64,000 nt of DNA from Saccharina japonica (taxonomy: Eukaryota > Sar > Phaeophyceae > Laminariales > Laminariaceae): NCBI GenBank assembly GCA_008828725.1, contig MEHQ01001601.1:83707-147706 (forward strand), read 5' to 3'. The position numbers and the translations under genes are program-made. A model generated the notes under the pieces. That model did no database searches. It had not been told where the DNA came from and saw nothing but the letters and a program-made list of their open reading frames with translations. Numbering within the stretch: the stretch's first letter is position 1; each line of letters starts with the position of its first letter. Positions 10,674 to 20,257 of the stretch are shown here, piece by piece.

Positions 10674-13617
10674 ACAGGCGGTCTGAGTAAGGCGGTATCC
10701 CGATATAAGGCGGTCAACATCGGTAAATTCCTTTTCATAACCTGGAAATGAATAAGGCGGCTTCCCTAAACAAGGCGGTCATATTTATTGCCCATGGCAC
10801 GCCACCGCCTTACTGATGGACCCCCTACTACTAATACTGTATACGCTACGAAAGAGTACTGTCTGTATACCGCCGCGAAGTCTGCAGGTCTGTTTCCATG
10901 ACACCCACATCGAACGGGAGCTCATCACGTCCATCGTCGACCCACTCGGCCCCGCTCGAGTCGGCGAAACCGGCGTCGTCCCCAGAGTCGGGCAGAATGC
11001 GGCTGTGGCCGCAACTGCTAACCCAGCGCGAGCTACATCTTGCTCCGTCGAGCAACGGGCTCCAGGCTGTTGTCGGCCGCCGAAAGAGCGCGACGAGACA
11101 GGGCAGGATGGGGGGACGCGAGGTCGGGAAGAGGGGGTCGGGGGAGAGGGAGAGGTGTCACTGCGTTGTACTTACTGCAAGCAAGCCACAATGGGGTTAT
11201 TAACTCTTTTTCACAAGTGAGGCCGCCGATTTTTTCGTCAAGGGATCCGTTTAATTTTACAGTTTTTTTTTTCTTCTGCTTGAAGTTTATTTCTTTTTGA
11301 CTATTCCTGCTGAACTGCAAAGAAAAATAGGTCTATCATAACTCTAATTTCCCAAGACATTTGTCTCCAATTGCCCCCCCCAAAACGGGAGAGTGCAGTC
11401 CAACGTAGAGGGGGAAAAGACCAACGCGGGGAAAAATTAATGAAGGCTGTTCAGGGCATGTCCAAACAGAAACGAAAACAAAAAACGAAAAACGAAATGA
11501 AAATAAACAGGGCGCTGATTGGTCCCTGGCACAAACGTGTTCCCCTTCGTTTTTTTTTGGTTCTGAGAAAATCAACGATTTCCAACCTATTGCGAAAAAC
11601 AAAAAGTTGACAGCTGAAAAACGAAAAGGAAAACGAAAGCACGAGCAGCAACAATTCAGCGTGTCCTACTGGTCAGCGCAGCCACGTCAAAATATCATAT
11701 CAGGACTGCCGCACGCAGCACGCAACCCACAGCTAGCACGCCAACACAGCCGCACAGATCCCCCGTAAATAGCCAGCAGGCCAACCACAACACCAGCCCC
11801 GACGCTCTAGGGCCTTTGTTTGCCGGCGTTCGAGCCAAAGCGAAGAGAATTTGAGTAGAGTTCAGCATCATGCCCTCGAGAATGAGGTTGAATATTCGTT
11901 CTCAGTATAATTTGAATTTTGATCCCGGGGCGTCAAAGTTGGACACGCGACCACCTCCATGGGAGGCCCAACGACCTCCCGGTATCGAATTGTCGTCGCT
12001 TCTGCCTGCTCCTCTGGTGGGCCTGTGGTGCCGAGCGCTAGATTATCGGCATGTGGACATAGTTGTGAACAGCCCATGGCTTGTGCTCTCAGTTGTTTTT
12101 CGCCTGGATCTTGCTGTTCCCAATTCGTTTCTGTTTGGACACATCGGCTAAAATGATATCGAAAACGAAATCATTTCGTTTTTCGTTCTTGATTTTCGTT
12201 TCTGTTTGGACATGCCCTCAAATGCCACACGCAGCGGTACACACGCGTGGCCACGCAAGGGGTTAAAGGCGACAACGCGTACACCAAGCGCCCGTTGAAA
12301 AGTGTTGGAACAGATGACGATCCACTACTACTGCTGTGTATATATACTGTACGTAGATCATCTAGATCCTAGCCTGCCGTTGTGATGTGCTGCTGTGAAG
12401 GATATATCTGTACAATACAGATCCAACCAAGGGAACGGAAACAAGTGCTCTATTAATATATTTTAGCGCGCTAATATATTTTAGCGCGCTATCTATACGG
12501 TGCCCACCCGGCAACATGGGGTACGTAGATCATACAGACCAGGCATCCATCTGCCTGCCTCTGGAATATCTGGATCATGCAGCGGGGATCGGTGATCTGT
12601 CCGGCGTGTGAAAGTTGATGCGTAGAGCTTAGCACTTTTTCGAGATATGGTTTGATCTGATTGGCTGAGGGTCAGGGTTAGGGTTGGTCTGGTTGGCTTA
12701 GGGTCAGGGTTAGGGTTGGTCTGATTGGCTTATAGGGTTAGGGGTAGGGTTGGTCTGATTGGCTTAGGGTCAGGGTTAGGGTTAGTCTGATTCGCTTAGG
12801 GTTAGGCTTAGGGTTAGTTATAGCCGTCTCGTACACAGCAGCAGTGTGTATCAGCCATTTGCTCGAATAAGTGGTAATCAAGGTATACTACACAGGCAGC
12901 GGTATATATAGCCTAGAGCTGCAAGTAGCGGTCCCATATGGCGCTCGTACTCGTGCAAACGCTGGCCGTGAAGTACGTATCATAGCCTGTTAAGTCTACA
13001 ATCAAGTAGTAGACTGCGACTACTACTGCTGCTGCTGCTGCTGTTGCTGTAGGCTAAGAGCACCGCTGTATGCAGACATGTAGACATGTACGAGTACGAC
13101 GTACTCGTCGTACATGCTCGTAGCTCATTGCTGTCGCACAATACGTACAGCAAGTAAAGCGCCGTGCCGACGAAAACATTGAAAGCATCTATTAATACTA
13201 CTACTGTGTCCCAAACTGTAAGGACCGTTTATTTATTGATATTAAAGACAAAACGATCCTTACATTTCCGGACAAAGTGGTATACCTCCTTTTCCAATCG
13301 AACGTACTTACGTACATGATGCGTTTGGTTGACGCATAGAGATCGAAGTCGAGGTCTTCAGTCAGCGCTATGGGCGCAGTTGTGAATACAGCAGTATAGG
13401 ATACGCAGGCGGCGGAAGCATCCGATAGGTTCACAACCTCACTTCGTGTTTTGTACCTTTCGTAGATATAAGTACTCGTACGAGAGCACGATGATCATGA
13501 TACGTTGCAAAAGGCTCGTACTCGTCGTACGGAGTACCTGTGGTACGTATTTACGAATTCATTGAACCACACGCACGTCACCTGGTCGTCGGCGCTTTCC
13601 ACTTCCTTGCGCATGGT
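3848..13617 (-). CDS. Multi-exon gene of unknown function (model: three exons, 5' end uncertain)
   Basis: Three short GC-rich open segments on the minus strand join in frame with canonical GT-AG borders: 13617-13555, 7762-7635 and 3986-3848. The first ends in phase 0 (donor GTAAAT) and the second starts in phase 0 after CAG. The second ends in phase 2 at a strong donor, GTGAGT, and the last exon starts with the single base that completes an AAA codon. The last exon follows a long pyrimidine tract and ends at TAA (3850-3848). The product is about 108 residues if the ATG at 13614 in exon 13617-13555 is the start, and longer if that exon is internal. Visible features are a VTCVWFN segment, a proline-rich stretch, a WHGAKHYKVLRVSSHYK segment, and a basic helix-like C-terminal region rich in Lys, Arg and Ala. 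I do not recognise the family. The introns are about 5.8 and 3.6 kb and full of repeats, as in the neighbouring GPX gene. A further exon near 10909-11014 is possible. Confidence 0.5.
4010..5150. other. Non-coding stretch with AAC run
   Basis: No gene or recognised transposable element is visible. It contains a TACCAGGTA palindrome at about 4412 and an (AAC)n run at about 4958-4993. This lies inside the first intron upstream of the terminal exon of the unknown gene. The poly-Asn, poly-Gln and poly-Cys peptides predicted here come from the AAC run. Confidence 0.6.
5160..5440 (-). repeat. GATC-rich dispersed element with a 10-bp tandem repeat
   Basis: It contains four to five copies of a 10-bp unit (GATCTGTAT plus one base) at about 5198-5238. 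These are followed by 'CTAGCTCATGTTGCCGGGTGGGA', the reverse complement of the flank of the larger array at 33643-33800. A third related segment is at 12340-12610. The shared flank shows a dispersed element with a variable internal array. Confidence 0.6.
5659..5955 (+). repeat. AAGGCGGT array (18-bp tandem repeat) element
   Basis: Seven head-to-tail 18-bp units begin with AAGGCGGT (5659-5792), with the spacer drifting between TTTCTATAT and CCCGATAT. Three more isolated AATAAGGCGG motifs follow up to about 5900, ending near 'GGTGGACCCC'. A shorter relative at 10674-10815 has the same order of parts, so this is a dispersed element and not a chance array. The peptides predicted from it repeat the unit and are not proteins. 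Confidence 0.8.
6170..6300 (+). repeat. C-tailed dispersed repeat, partial copy
   Basis: This shares a long stretch with copies at 14915, 34975, 48490, 57355 and 57605 (opposite strand). Conserved blocks include 'CTTGGTGCAAGCAATGTCTG', 'CGTGCTCCGTCCCGGCATTG' and 'GATGCGAGGGT'. It ends at ACATGAGTA followed by a run of C, as most copies do. I do not recognise a protein or RNA in it. Confidence 0.75.
7635..7762 (-). CDS. Internal exon of the unknown minus-strand gene
   Basis: The acceptor is CCAGCAG followed by GTATACGAC, and the donor is AA followed by GTGAGT, close to the consensus. It codes for 42 residues plus two bases, including VYDAAPPPRKVG, a short LPPL motif and WHGAKHYKVLRVSSHY. Its phase 2 end fits the start of the terminal exon at 3986. 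Its GC content is well above the flanks. The larger open frame on the same strand (7904-7512) is an overlapping shadow. Confidence 0.55.
8258..8350 (+). mobile_element. TTAA-type miniature element (piggyBac-like), copy
   Basis: It starts CCCCTTAAGAACTGGTCCCC, has a central GGGACAAATTACTTAGAATTA, and ends TTCAGTTCTGAATGAG. This matches copies at 41733, 41839, 43237 and 46181 that are flanked by TTAA. Here the flanking TTAA is no longer intact (left flank GATTAG). Confidence 0.65.
8537..8634 (+). repeat. 14-bp minisatellite, seven copies
   Basis: Seven direct copies of CACTCAACACGAGG without spacers. The first is preceded by a degenerate TCGTACAC copy. It is a simple tandem array; the lack of spacers rules out a CRISPR. 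Confidence 0.9.
8774..8853. mobile_element. MITE-A (mariner/Stowaway-like), 80 bp, best copy
   Basis: Near-perfect inverted ends, CTGTCCCTAAATATAAG at the left and CTTATATTTAGGGACAG at the right, enclose only about 35 bp. Flanking bases read TACT at the left and AGTGGTA at the right, compatible with TA target insertion. Related copies are at 13202, 25984, 32030 and 55469. The size, ends and lack of coding capacity suggest a Stowaway/mariner-type MITE; this assignment is inferred. Confidence 0.75.
9345..9402 (-). repeat. C-tailed dispersed repeat, short 3' fragment
   Basis: Reverse-orientation copy of the family at 57605-57870: 'CATGGCCGTAGTCGTATGAC', 'CCTACAATGCCGG'. A G-rich run at 9312-9330 lies just upstream, where the C tail of the element would be. 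Confidence 0.65.
9640..10550. other. Unassigned stretch with a doubtful open frame (9856-10116)
   Basis: An 86-codon open frame on the plus strand (9856-10116) contains GIYFGLGLYVEISKTALYAR, which looks more protein-like than its surroundings. It matches no family I know and has no neighbours or splice pattern to support it. A decayed TTAA-type element lies at about 9640-9710, and an AAT run at about 10351-10380. It could be part of a decayed retroelement. Confidence 0.25.
10643..10815 (+). repeat. Poly-C run plus short AAGGCGGT element
   Basis: About 29 C residues (10643-10671) are followed by a short relative of the 5659-5955 element. It shares AAGGCGGTATCCCGATAT, AATAAGGCGGCTTCCC and AAGGCGGTCATAT, and ends in the same 'GATGGACCCCC' block. 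The order of motifs is conserved although the tandem part has only two units. Confidence 0.7.
10909..11210 (-). CDS. Possible exon, strand uncertain
   Basis: A GC-rich segment between AT-rich flanks is open on both strands. On the minus strand an acidic stretch (DSGDDAGFADSSGAEWVDDG, then RDELPFD) follows a pyrimidine-rich tract. It can end at a donor GTGGGT in phase 0, which would fit the exon at 7762. No acceptor gives the right phase to join the exon at 13555 cleanly. On the plus strand the same bases encode a Ser/Pro-rich peptide. It may be an exon of the unknown gene or an unrelated relic. Confidence 0.25.
11453..12218. mobile_element. Non-coding DNA transposon with 26-bp terminal inverted repeats
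   Basis: It begins AGGGCATGTCCAAACAGAAA and ends with the exact reverse complement; the perfect match extends about 26 bp. The 766-bp interior has no transposase. Near both ends it carries several AACGAAA/TTTCGTT motifs, as subterminal repeats do. No target duplication is clear. The superfamily cannot be named from the ends. Confidence 0.8.
12340..12610 (+). repeat. GATC-rich dispersed element
   Basis: It shares 'GTGCCCACCCGGCAACATG', AGATCATACAGA and ATCTAGATCC with the elements at 5160-5440 and 33350-33900. It also contains a perfect tandem pair of an 18-bp AT-rich unit (TAATATATTTTAGCGCGC) near 12453-12490. Confidence 0.55.
12668..12822 (+). repeat. Interstitial telomere-like array (TTAGGG in about 43-bp units)
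   Basis: Three to four imperfect units of about 43-45 bp, each with GGGTCAGGGTTAGGGTTGGT followed by CTGATTGGCTTA. The embedded TTAGGG motif is the canonical telomere repeat of many eukaryotes. Ordinary repeat DNA on both sides shows it is internal and not a chromosome end. Confidence 0.8.
13202..13281. mobile_element. MITE-A copy, diverged
   Basis: Ends GTGTCCCAAACTGTAAGGACC and TCCTTACATTTCCGGACA are recognisable relatives of the 8774 copy. The length is the same (about 80 bp) and the flanks are TACT and GTGGTA. Confidence 0.6.
13555..13617 (-). CDS. First recognised exon of the unknown minus-strand gene
   Basis: A 63-bp segment between TGTAG and the donor GTAAAT encodes 21 residues, TMRKEV through VTCVWFNEF. 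The ATG at 13614-13612 has A at -3, so this could be the initiating exon. It could equally be internal (TAG acceptor, phase 0). The CVWFN core resembles the C-x-W-F core of YodC/DUF2158-type domains. That is a weak resemblance over a few residues, and I do not assign the family. Confidence 0.4.
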
Positions 13618-14011
13618 CTACAACCCCTGGATGGACTGCACAATTCCATGCACACACTGCCGTTGGAAGCACGAGCAAAAGCAAAAGCGAAGGCGCCATA
13701 GCTCCTCCTCGCAAGCAAGTGCTGGCTGGCGTGGTTTTTCAAAACATCCGTTTTTTATAGATATGGAAGGCCTTGGTTTCTGACGGTTTCGAAACGGTTT
13801 CGGCGTAGCGGTATACACAACTCCGGAGATCGTTCTACAAGTATTATCGTCTCGTCGACCCTGGTAGCATCCAGGGGAGTCACCGGCCAGTAGTCAGTCG
13901 CGAGGAAATGTACCTAACAATAACATCATGGAATATCGCCACGCAGCTAGCAAAGATGAATATCGACCGGTTGGGAGAGTTCACAGCTGACGTGTTTCTT
14001 AGTTTATTATT

Positions 14012-14221
14012 AACTCCCTCTAAAACCAAGTGAATAAAATTTGGTCATTTTTCACATTTTTTTTTTTCCCGTGCATCTCGACATGGGGTTGGGTTAGGGT
14101 TAGGGTTAGGGTTAGGGTTAGGTTATAGGGTTAAGCGAGGGTCGTGGTGGACGAAAAATAACTTCGAAAAAAGTAGCCATTTATATTCACTTGGTTTTAG
14201 ACAGAGGAGTTGTATTCTTAA
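14012..14221. mobile_element. Inverted-repeat element carrying a (TTAGGG)n core
   Basis: The left end has CTAAAACCAAGTGAATA and the right end has TATTCACTTGGTTTTAG, a 17-bp perfect inverted repeat, with ACTCC/GGAGT just outside. Between them lies a telomere-like run of about five TTAGGG units (14091-14125). This is a MITE-sized element with an interstitial telomere repeat inside it. Confidence 0.7.
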
Positions 14222-14914
14222 ACGCAACTCGCGAGCGGTGTTTACCGGTACCCAACGGTTTCGTACGTTCCTGACACGGTTTCGTATCTTCTTCGTGGCT
14301 CGTGGCTCGTGGCTCGTGGCTTGTTTGCTTGTTGGTGCGTGTAACGCGTCCTCGTACGAGTAGCTGCGACCTACGTGGTGACTAGGTAAGGTAACGGTAA
14401 GAAGAACAAGGTAACGCGGCAACCCTTTCACCCTTGACCCTTGCCGGCGTTACTTTACTCCTTCCTCCTCCTGCTCTCCCGCCTACGATGTTTTTCTTAC
14501 GGCCGAACGCCTGAAAACTGAAAACTGAAAACTCCTTGGTGGTGTGTCGACCACACGTCGGCGGCTGGTCAAAGCCCTCTCCGTCTGTTGCTGCAGGAAG
14601 AAGAGCTCCCCCCGACGTACCTGGTACATATTCCTACACGAAGCTGACGAGCATCTTATGTAGCACCTCGAGCGGTTTGTGACGTCCTCCGTTCACGAGC
14701 GACCAAAGTATCCTGGCATCGGTTCTTCTCGTTTACCGCCGGGTACGTAATAGTACCACACAGGTGTTGTGCTGCTGGTGGGGTGGTGCTGCCGTAAACA
14801 AATTTACAAGCAGTATCATCATACGTCGTGATAGACGAGTCTCCCATTTGACGGAAAACCTATACCACTGTACCTGGTAAATAAACTACAACACGTAAGG
14901 TTTAGCACCCCCCC

Positions 14915-15085
14915 CCCCCCATCGCTTGGTGCAAGTAATGATGTCTGCCTGCTCGGCGAATACCCGACGTGCCCCGTGCCGGTATTATTGTAGGCGTGCG
15001 AATGAATATGAATATCTACGAGTATCTATATTATTGTGTGTGGTCGTACGACTACGGCCATGCATGAAATGAGTACACCCCCCGT
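14915..15085 (+). repeat. C-tailed dispersed repeat, copy
   Basis: It begins after a C run with ATCGCTTGGTGCAAG and ends with CATGAAATGAGTAC followed by C residues. A 30-bp AT-rich insertion near 15000-15030 interrupts it relative to other copies. Confidence 0.7.
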
Positions 15086-15410
15086 CGCCCTCCCCCGGAA
15101 ACAAAAACAACCCTATGCATGTTTTAGGAGCAAGGAGCCCATACACAAACGAAACTAGTGAATTTGGAAACTGGGACGAGATGCTTCCATGGACGCATCG
15201 CTAGATGTTTTTTGTTTGTTTGCACTTGTTGTGGCATATGGGGTCTGGGTACCACCCTCTGGTTTATCCACGGGTTTACTACAGTAGTATAAATACATGT
15301 ACAAAATTGCAGCTGCTGCTCGGAGAGAGCTCGACAGCTTTTCTTAGACGTAGATTTTTGACCTTTTCGCGATAACTGGCGATGACGTCCACCCGGCGGC
15401 ACGCAACTCC

Positions 15411-16546
15411 CTCATCGTGCTCGCCGACCCCTGCTCTGCCTACTCTGCCAAGGGCGGCCTCGGCCGTGCCCAACTCATCTCTCACGGGGCTGCGATTTTT
15501 CCAGGATTCCATGCCCTTTTTGTCACGTGCACATACCATACCAACCAGTACATGATTTTTTGTTCTACACGCAAACCGCATTATTCAAGATTCCGTTTTT
15601 TTTATGTACGAGTAGACGACCAACCCGGAATTTTATCGTACCGGCTCCTTTTACTGCGGATATACACGTACGTATTATATGTACGAGTACCAGTACCGCT
15701 GCAAGCAGTAACAGAGTATCATATACCAGGTAATTTTTAATATGCGATGATATCTGTACAGTATTCATACGTGCGTGGTATTCAGCAGTATGGCAGTGGT
15801 CGGTGTGTGCCTGGATATAGTACCGGCCAGGGCCTCGCGTGCGCTCGCGGGCGTGGACATGCGGGCGGTGGGCGCTGCAGCAACGTTTATCAAGAATATG
15901 GAGAGCGCACATACAAAACACATACGCTCTTCTTTTATTTTTACACGCTACTGCTGTACATGCATAATCAAAGATTCCCTCATCGTGCTCGCCGACCCCT
16001 GCTCTGCCTACTCTGCCAAGGGCGGTCTCGGCCGTGCCCAACTCATGTCTCACGGGGCTGCGATTTTTCCAGGATTCCATGCCCTTTTTGTCACGTGCAC
16101 ATACCATACCAACCAGTACATATGCTTTTTTGTTCTACACGCAAACCGCATTATTCAAGATTCCGTTTTTTTTATGTACGAGTAGACGACCAACCCGGAA
16201 TTTTATCGTACCGGCTCCTTTTACTGCGGATATACACGTACGTATTATATGTACGAGTACCAGTACCGCTGCAAGCAGTAACAGAGTATCATATACCAGG
16301 TAATTTTTAATATGCGATGATATCTGTACAGTATTCATACGTGCGTGGTATTCAGCAGTATGGCAGTGGTCGGTGTGTGCCTGGATATAGTACCAGGCAG
16401 GGCCTCGCATGCGCTCGCGGGCGTGGACATGAGGGCGGTGGGCGCTGCAGCAACGTTTACCAAGAATATGGTGATGGAGAGCGCACATACAAAACACACA
16501 CGCTCTTTTTTTTTACACGCAGCTACTACCTCATATACATGCATAT
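15411..16546. repeat. Direct tandem duplication, two units of 568 bp
   Basis: Starting from CTCATCGTGCTCGCC, the sequence repeats at 15979 with a 568-bp period and only scattered substitutions and small indels. Each unit holds two GC-rich islands (15411-15505 and about 15785-15905, and their duplicates) within AT-rich DNA. These may be exon- or ORF-derived. On the minus strand one island follows an AATCGCAG acceptor-like site, and the other follows GCTGCAG. The second island and the AT-rich block before it resemble, in inverse orientation, the sequence at 63480-63690. So the unit comes from a dispersed repeat. No protein family is recognised. Confidence 0.8.
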
Positions 16547-16734
16547 ACCCGTACGTACGTACGTACGTACACGTATCATAACACCTCAGTACCATAGGGT
16601 GATATTTACAAGAAATAAGAAATTCGGAAGCCGTTATATTGAAGCTAGTATAAAACGCATCCTCTCCTCTCATGTAAATAAGAAACCTAGCCTCCGTTTG
16701 TGAGTGTTTTTCATTATTAGGTGTCATGTACTAC

Positions 16735-16885
16735 TGCTGTACACCCCTTGGCAGTACAGAGTCGCTTTGTTCGCCCTAAGCTTAGCTACCAATCTACCTC
16801 AGTAGGCTACTCCTCGCCGTTACGGGCATTGCGCGTAGCCGCAGGCGGGCGTCAGCCCGCCGCGGCGAAGCCCCCCTTGTAGTAC
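16735..16885 (+). repeat. Dispersed element with GC-rich palindrome
   Basis: It contains GGCGGGCGTCAGCCCGCC, a strong hairpin with a GTCA loop, next to CGTTACGGGCATTGCGCG. An inverted copy is at 62440-62570, and the similarity continues upstream of the palindrome (CCCCTTGGCAGTACAG against CCCCTTGGCCGTACAG). Confidence 0.65.
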
Positions 16886-16889
16886 TACT

Positions 16890-18615
16890 ACTGATGCGTA
16901 GGCATGCAGGCCCTTATTACATACGTCGTGGACCGTAGCCTGTAACCGACCGCTTGGGAATGTCGCCGACTACGATGCATATATTGACACTCTGTTTCTC
17001 TCTTTGTTATTGAACTTGATCTATCCACCCAGCCGGGTGTTACAGCGATGCTGGCCCCGGGCTCCTGCGGAGTTCAGGGATGTGGATGCGTAGTGCTGTG
17101 GATGATCCGTTTCCTCGCGAACACATCATGCACCCTCTCTCATCGTCATCGAGAACATCAACTTGGAAAGTAGTGCGAGGGTGTGTGTGCTATCGTGCGT
17201 GTTGCATAATAAGTACTGGTACGGTATACCGCCGCCTACAATGAATGGTTCCCTCCCATAACTTCCACGAAGTTCCCGTCAACGTCCCTGTCACCAGTCG
17301 CCACACGGTCTACCCCCCTTCAGTTATACAGGCAGGCAAACAATAACTCCCAACCGCCCTCCTCATTCGACGACAGTCTATACGACGACAGAGCTGCATC
17401 CACGCTTTTGGGGACAAATACTCATACTCGTATGTTGATACGTACTCGTACGAGATTTTTTTTAGGGTCTTGGATCACGTAGGACTTACGATTCATAGTG
17501 CGTACGAGGTAGTAAGTGTATCATACTGTATCAAATTCCTACCTTACCTATTTATATCAATGACTTACTGCTGACTATAGTGCTGTAGTAAGTATCAACC
17601 TCAAACACGACCCCTCGATGGAGTTGATAGCATAGATACGAAGGAATAAATCTCAAACAACAAGACCCCTCCATGGAAGTGACATGGTCAAATTTGCTAA
17701 TCAGGTACGTATCGAATTGAATTAGCTGTTTTCCTGAATCAACTGCTGTGAACTACGTAGTTACTTCTGCGTTACATGCTATAATTTCTAAATGCATACA
17801 ACAACGTTACTTTTTGCCGGTATACGTCTTACGTAAGTGTACGTAGAGCTAACCCATCCTGCCACGATACCCAGCAGGTGAACACGATACGTAGCTTCTG
17901 CATGATGCATTAAAGGTTAAGCTGCCGGTCCACACCATTACAGTAGGATCAGACGTGAACCATATTCCAGTCGGTAACTCGACCAAGAGAATGCAAACTT
18001 ACGATTCAATAGTATAGTAGTCTACATCAAGTGACTTGTAGTCTACATCAAGTGACTTGGCTCCGTCCGCGACAAGCATAGAGCGGAACGGCCTACCGGT
18101 GTTCCTGCCGCACGAAAGCAAAGAAGCAAAGAGGCATGCCAGCGATTAGCATATTGCGAAAGATTACCTGGTAAGTCTTTAAGAAAGGTATCGCCACTCG
18201 TATCTGCCGATATCCCGTTTGTACTCGCCGAGGAGACGGGTCCTCCTGCCATACACTCTGACGTCCCGGAAAGGATGTAGTCAATTTACCATTCAGTTTC
18301 TATTCGAAATTACTCATTCGAATAGGCTATACTCCACCTTGGAACTGACAGTCACCTATCACAATCTCCAAAACGTGCACAACAACGGCCATTGCTGCAG
18401 GCAAGATGGGCCGTACACACACACCAAAGAACGCGAGAACGACACTACACTCCAGGGATCAGTTAGTTGACGAAGGAACCGAGTCTCTACCTACCCCGTA
18501 CACAGATAACAACGTTCTTTGTTTTTTAAGGCTACTCGCGGCGTAGTACGCGTACACCATGGAAAACGCCGCTCCATACGTCTCGTGCGCCCGGCAGAGT
18601 TGCCTTGGTGTAGAG
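16890..18615. other. No gene recognised
   Basis: Unique-looking AT-balanced DNA with scattered TACGAG/CTCGTA motifs. A 20-bp unit containing CTACATCAAGTGACTTG is tandemly duplicated at about 18019-18060, and a TACCTGGTA palindrome is at about 18168. The upstream part of the copia relic may extend back into 18300-18615, but I cannot support it. Confidence 0.5.
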
Positions 18616-18619
18616 CTTT

Positions 18620-20257
18620 AGCCCTAGGAGCACAGACAGCGCGCCCAAGGTGGCGATCGCCGCTAGGCGGGCATAACTCAAACGGTTGTTGGCGTTACGC
18701 CTCAGGAAGGAATACATATATTCTGCAGTGCTTGCACGCGTAACCTTTGAAGGGGCCATGAATCTACCGGCCAAGGCGCAGTGGAAGGTGGCCTCAGACA
18801 GGGAAGTGGCAAGGCTGAAGAATGACAACGTCTACGCCCTCGTGCCTCTGTCCCCATCGGACGTAATACATATCATGGGCAGCAGGTGGGTCTACCAGGT
18901 CAAGGCCGACAACTCGCACAAGGGACGCGTTGTTGTACTGGAGTGGGCGCAATTGCGTGTCGCTGATTGCGGCAACACGTTCGCCTCCGTCTTCAGGCCC
19001 CAGAGCATCCATATGGTGCCGGCGATAGGGACAAAATACAGTCTGGAGCAAATTCCCTGCTGGAGCGGTACGGCATGGCGAGCTACAAGCAAACGTACAT
19101 ACCTGGTGCGGAAAAACGCTTTCGCCGGACCAGCCGGAGGAGGCGTTGTTGAGTAAGGAGAGCAGGCAGCGTTTCTAGGCCATCCACGGGCAGCGTATTG
19201 TGTGCGCCTTGGGCAGGTGTCTCGCCATGACATCATCCATAACATCAATAGGCATGGGCGATGTACAAACCGACCAAATCTTAAGCGGTGGCGGCCAAGC
19301 ACCTACTTCGCTACCCGGCCGGGATGACGAAAACTTCCGCCGCGTGTGAGAAAGGGGCGTTTTCAAGTTGAAGGCATTTTCAGAGACGAGCTGAGGCAAC
19401 AACCCGGATATCGGCAAGTCTATCCCTTCATATTTCGTCCTTTTTTTCAAACTCTCCGGTGAGCTTTAAGGTGGGGCTGTAGTGGCTGACAGCGCAGTCA
19501 CCAGTGGAGGCGGAGCTCGTGGTCGTCGTGCTTATGATGAAGGAAGTAGGGTTTTGCTCGAACAGAGGGGTGAGCTGGGATTCGGCACGCGCTTCGATCG
19601 TGTACGGCTTCACACCGACAACTTCTGAGCTCTGCACGTCGCCACGAATCGGGTTGCAGCTGGCAAGTTGAGCACGTGGCTCTGTGGTACTTCTTCCTCA
19701 AGTCAAGGAAGTACTCAAGAAGGGCAGAATCGCCATCCACTATATGAACAAGATAGAGGATTAACTTGCCGACATCGAGCGAAGTGCCCCAGCCAGCACA
19801 AGCACCGCTACCTCTTCCAGCTGATCAGCGAGGTCGGGGCCTGAAGTTAATAACTCACTATTTAAAAAGAAGGGTAACATGTTTGTTCGTTTTTTTTTTC
19901 TTGGTATTTTCGCGCGAATGGCGGACATATTTTTATTTCACGTGCATCTACTGAGGCCGTAACGTTACCACTTTCACCGCTGTTCAATAGAATGCTACTG
20001 AGCACACAACCCTCTCGTCAGCACATCGTTGATGAAAGCTTGTACTTTTATTACATTGGATGTTTCGAATCGGTTGGTGTATGACTGCAGTTGGCAAGCT
20101 TGACAGTGAAAGAGGACAAACGCATCGAACGGCTTTCCAGTGCACAAGAAAATGTTTAGGATGGAAAATGCCACACCTTTGGCACGACATCCCAATCAAG
20201 TAACGTATTGACTGTTTTTTTCGTCATTTCTGCATCACCAATAGCATTTAGGGGGAG
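18620..20257 (+). mobile_element. Ty1/copia LTR retrotransposon, decayed pol 3' half
   Basis: A frame at about 18740-19050 reads AMNLPAKAQWKVASDREVA, later GSRWVYQVKADNSHKGRVVV, then DCGNTFASVF and QSIHMV. This is the start of a copia reverse transcriptase, with the usual 'GSRWV-K-DG-R-V-GW' layout; the invariant APV is degraded to ASV. After a frame-disrupted part, 19490-19843 carries the copia RNase H end: an ELVV-MKE block, then LKKGRIAIHY, then PSQHKHRYLFQLISEVGA and a stop. Reading it needs frame changes, so the element is dead. The catalytic YVDDM region was not found and is probably deleted. Confidence 0.85.

Noticed and set aside
10846..11055. Firm assignment of the 11.0-kb open segment to the unknown gene
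   Set aside because: Its donor phase fits the 7.7-kb exon but no acceptor gives the phase needed from 13555, and the plus strand is equally open.
17225..17320. Minus-strand exon reading VATGDRDVDGNFVEV
   Set aside because: Short and attractive, but no phase-compatible borders to neighbouring candidate exons; left unannotated.
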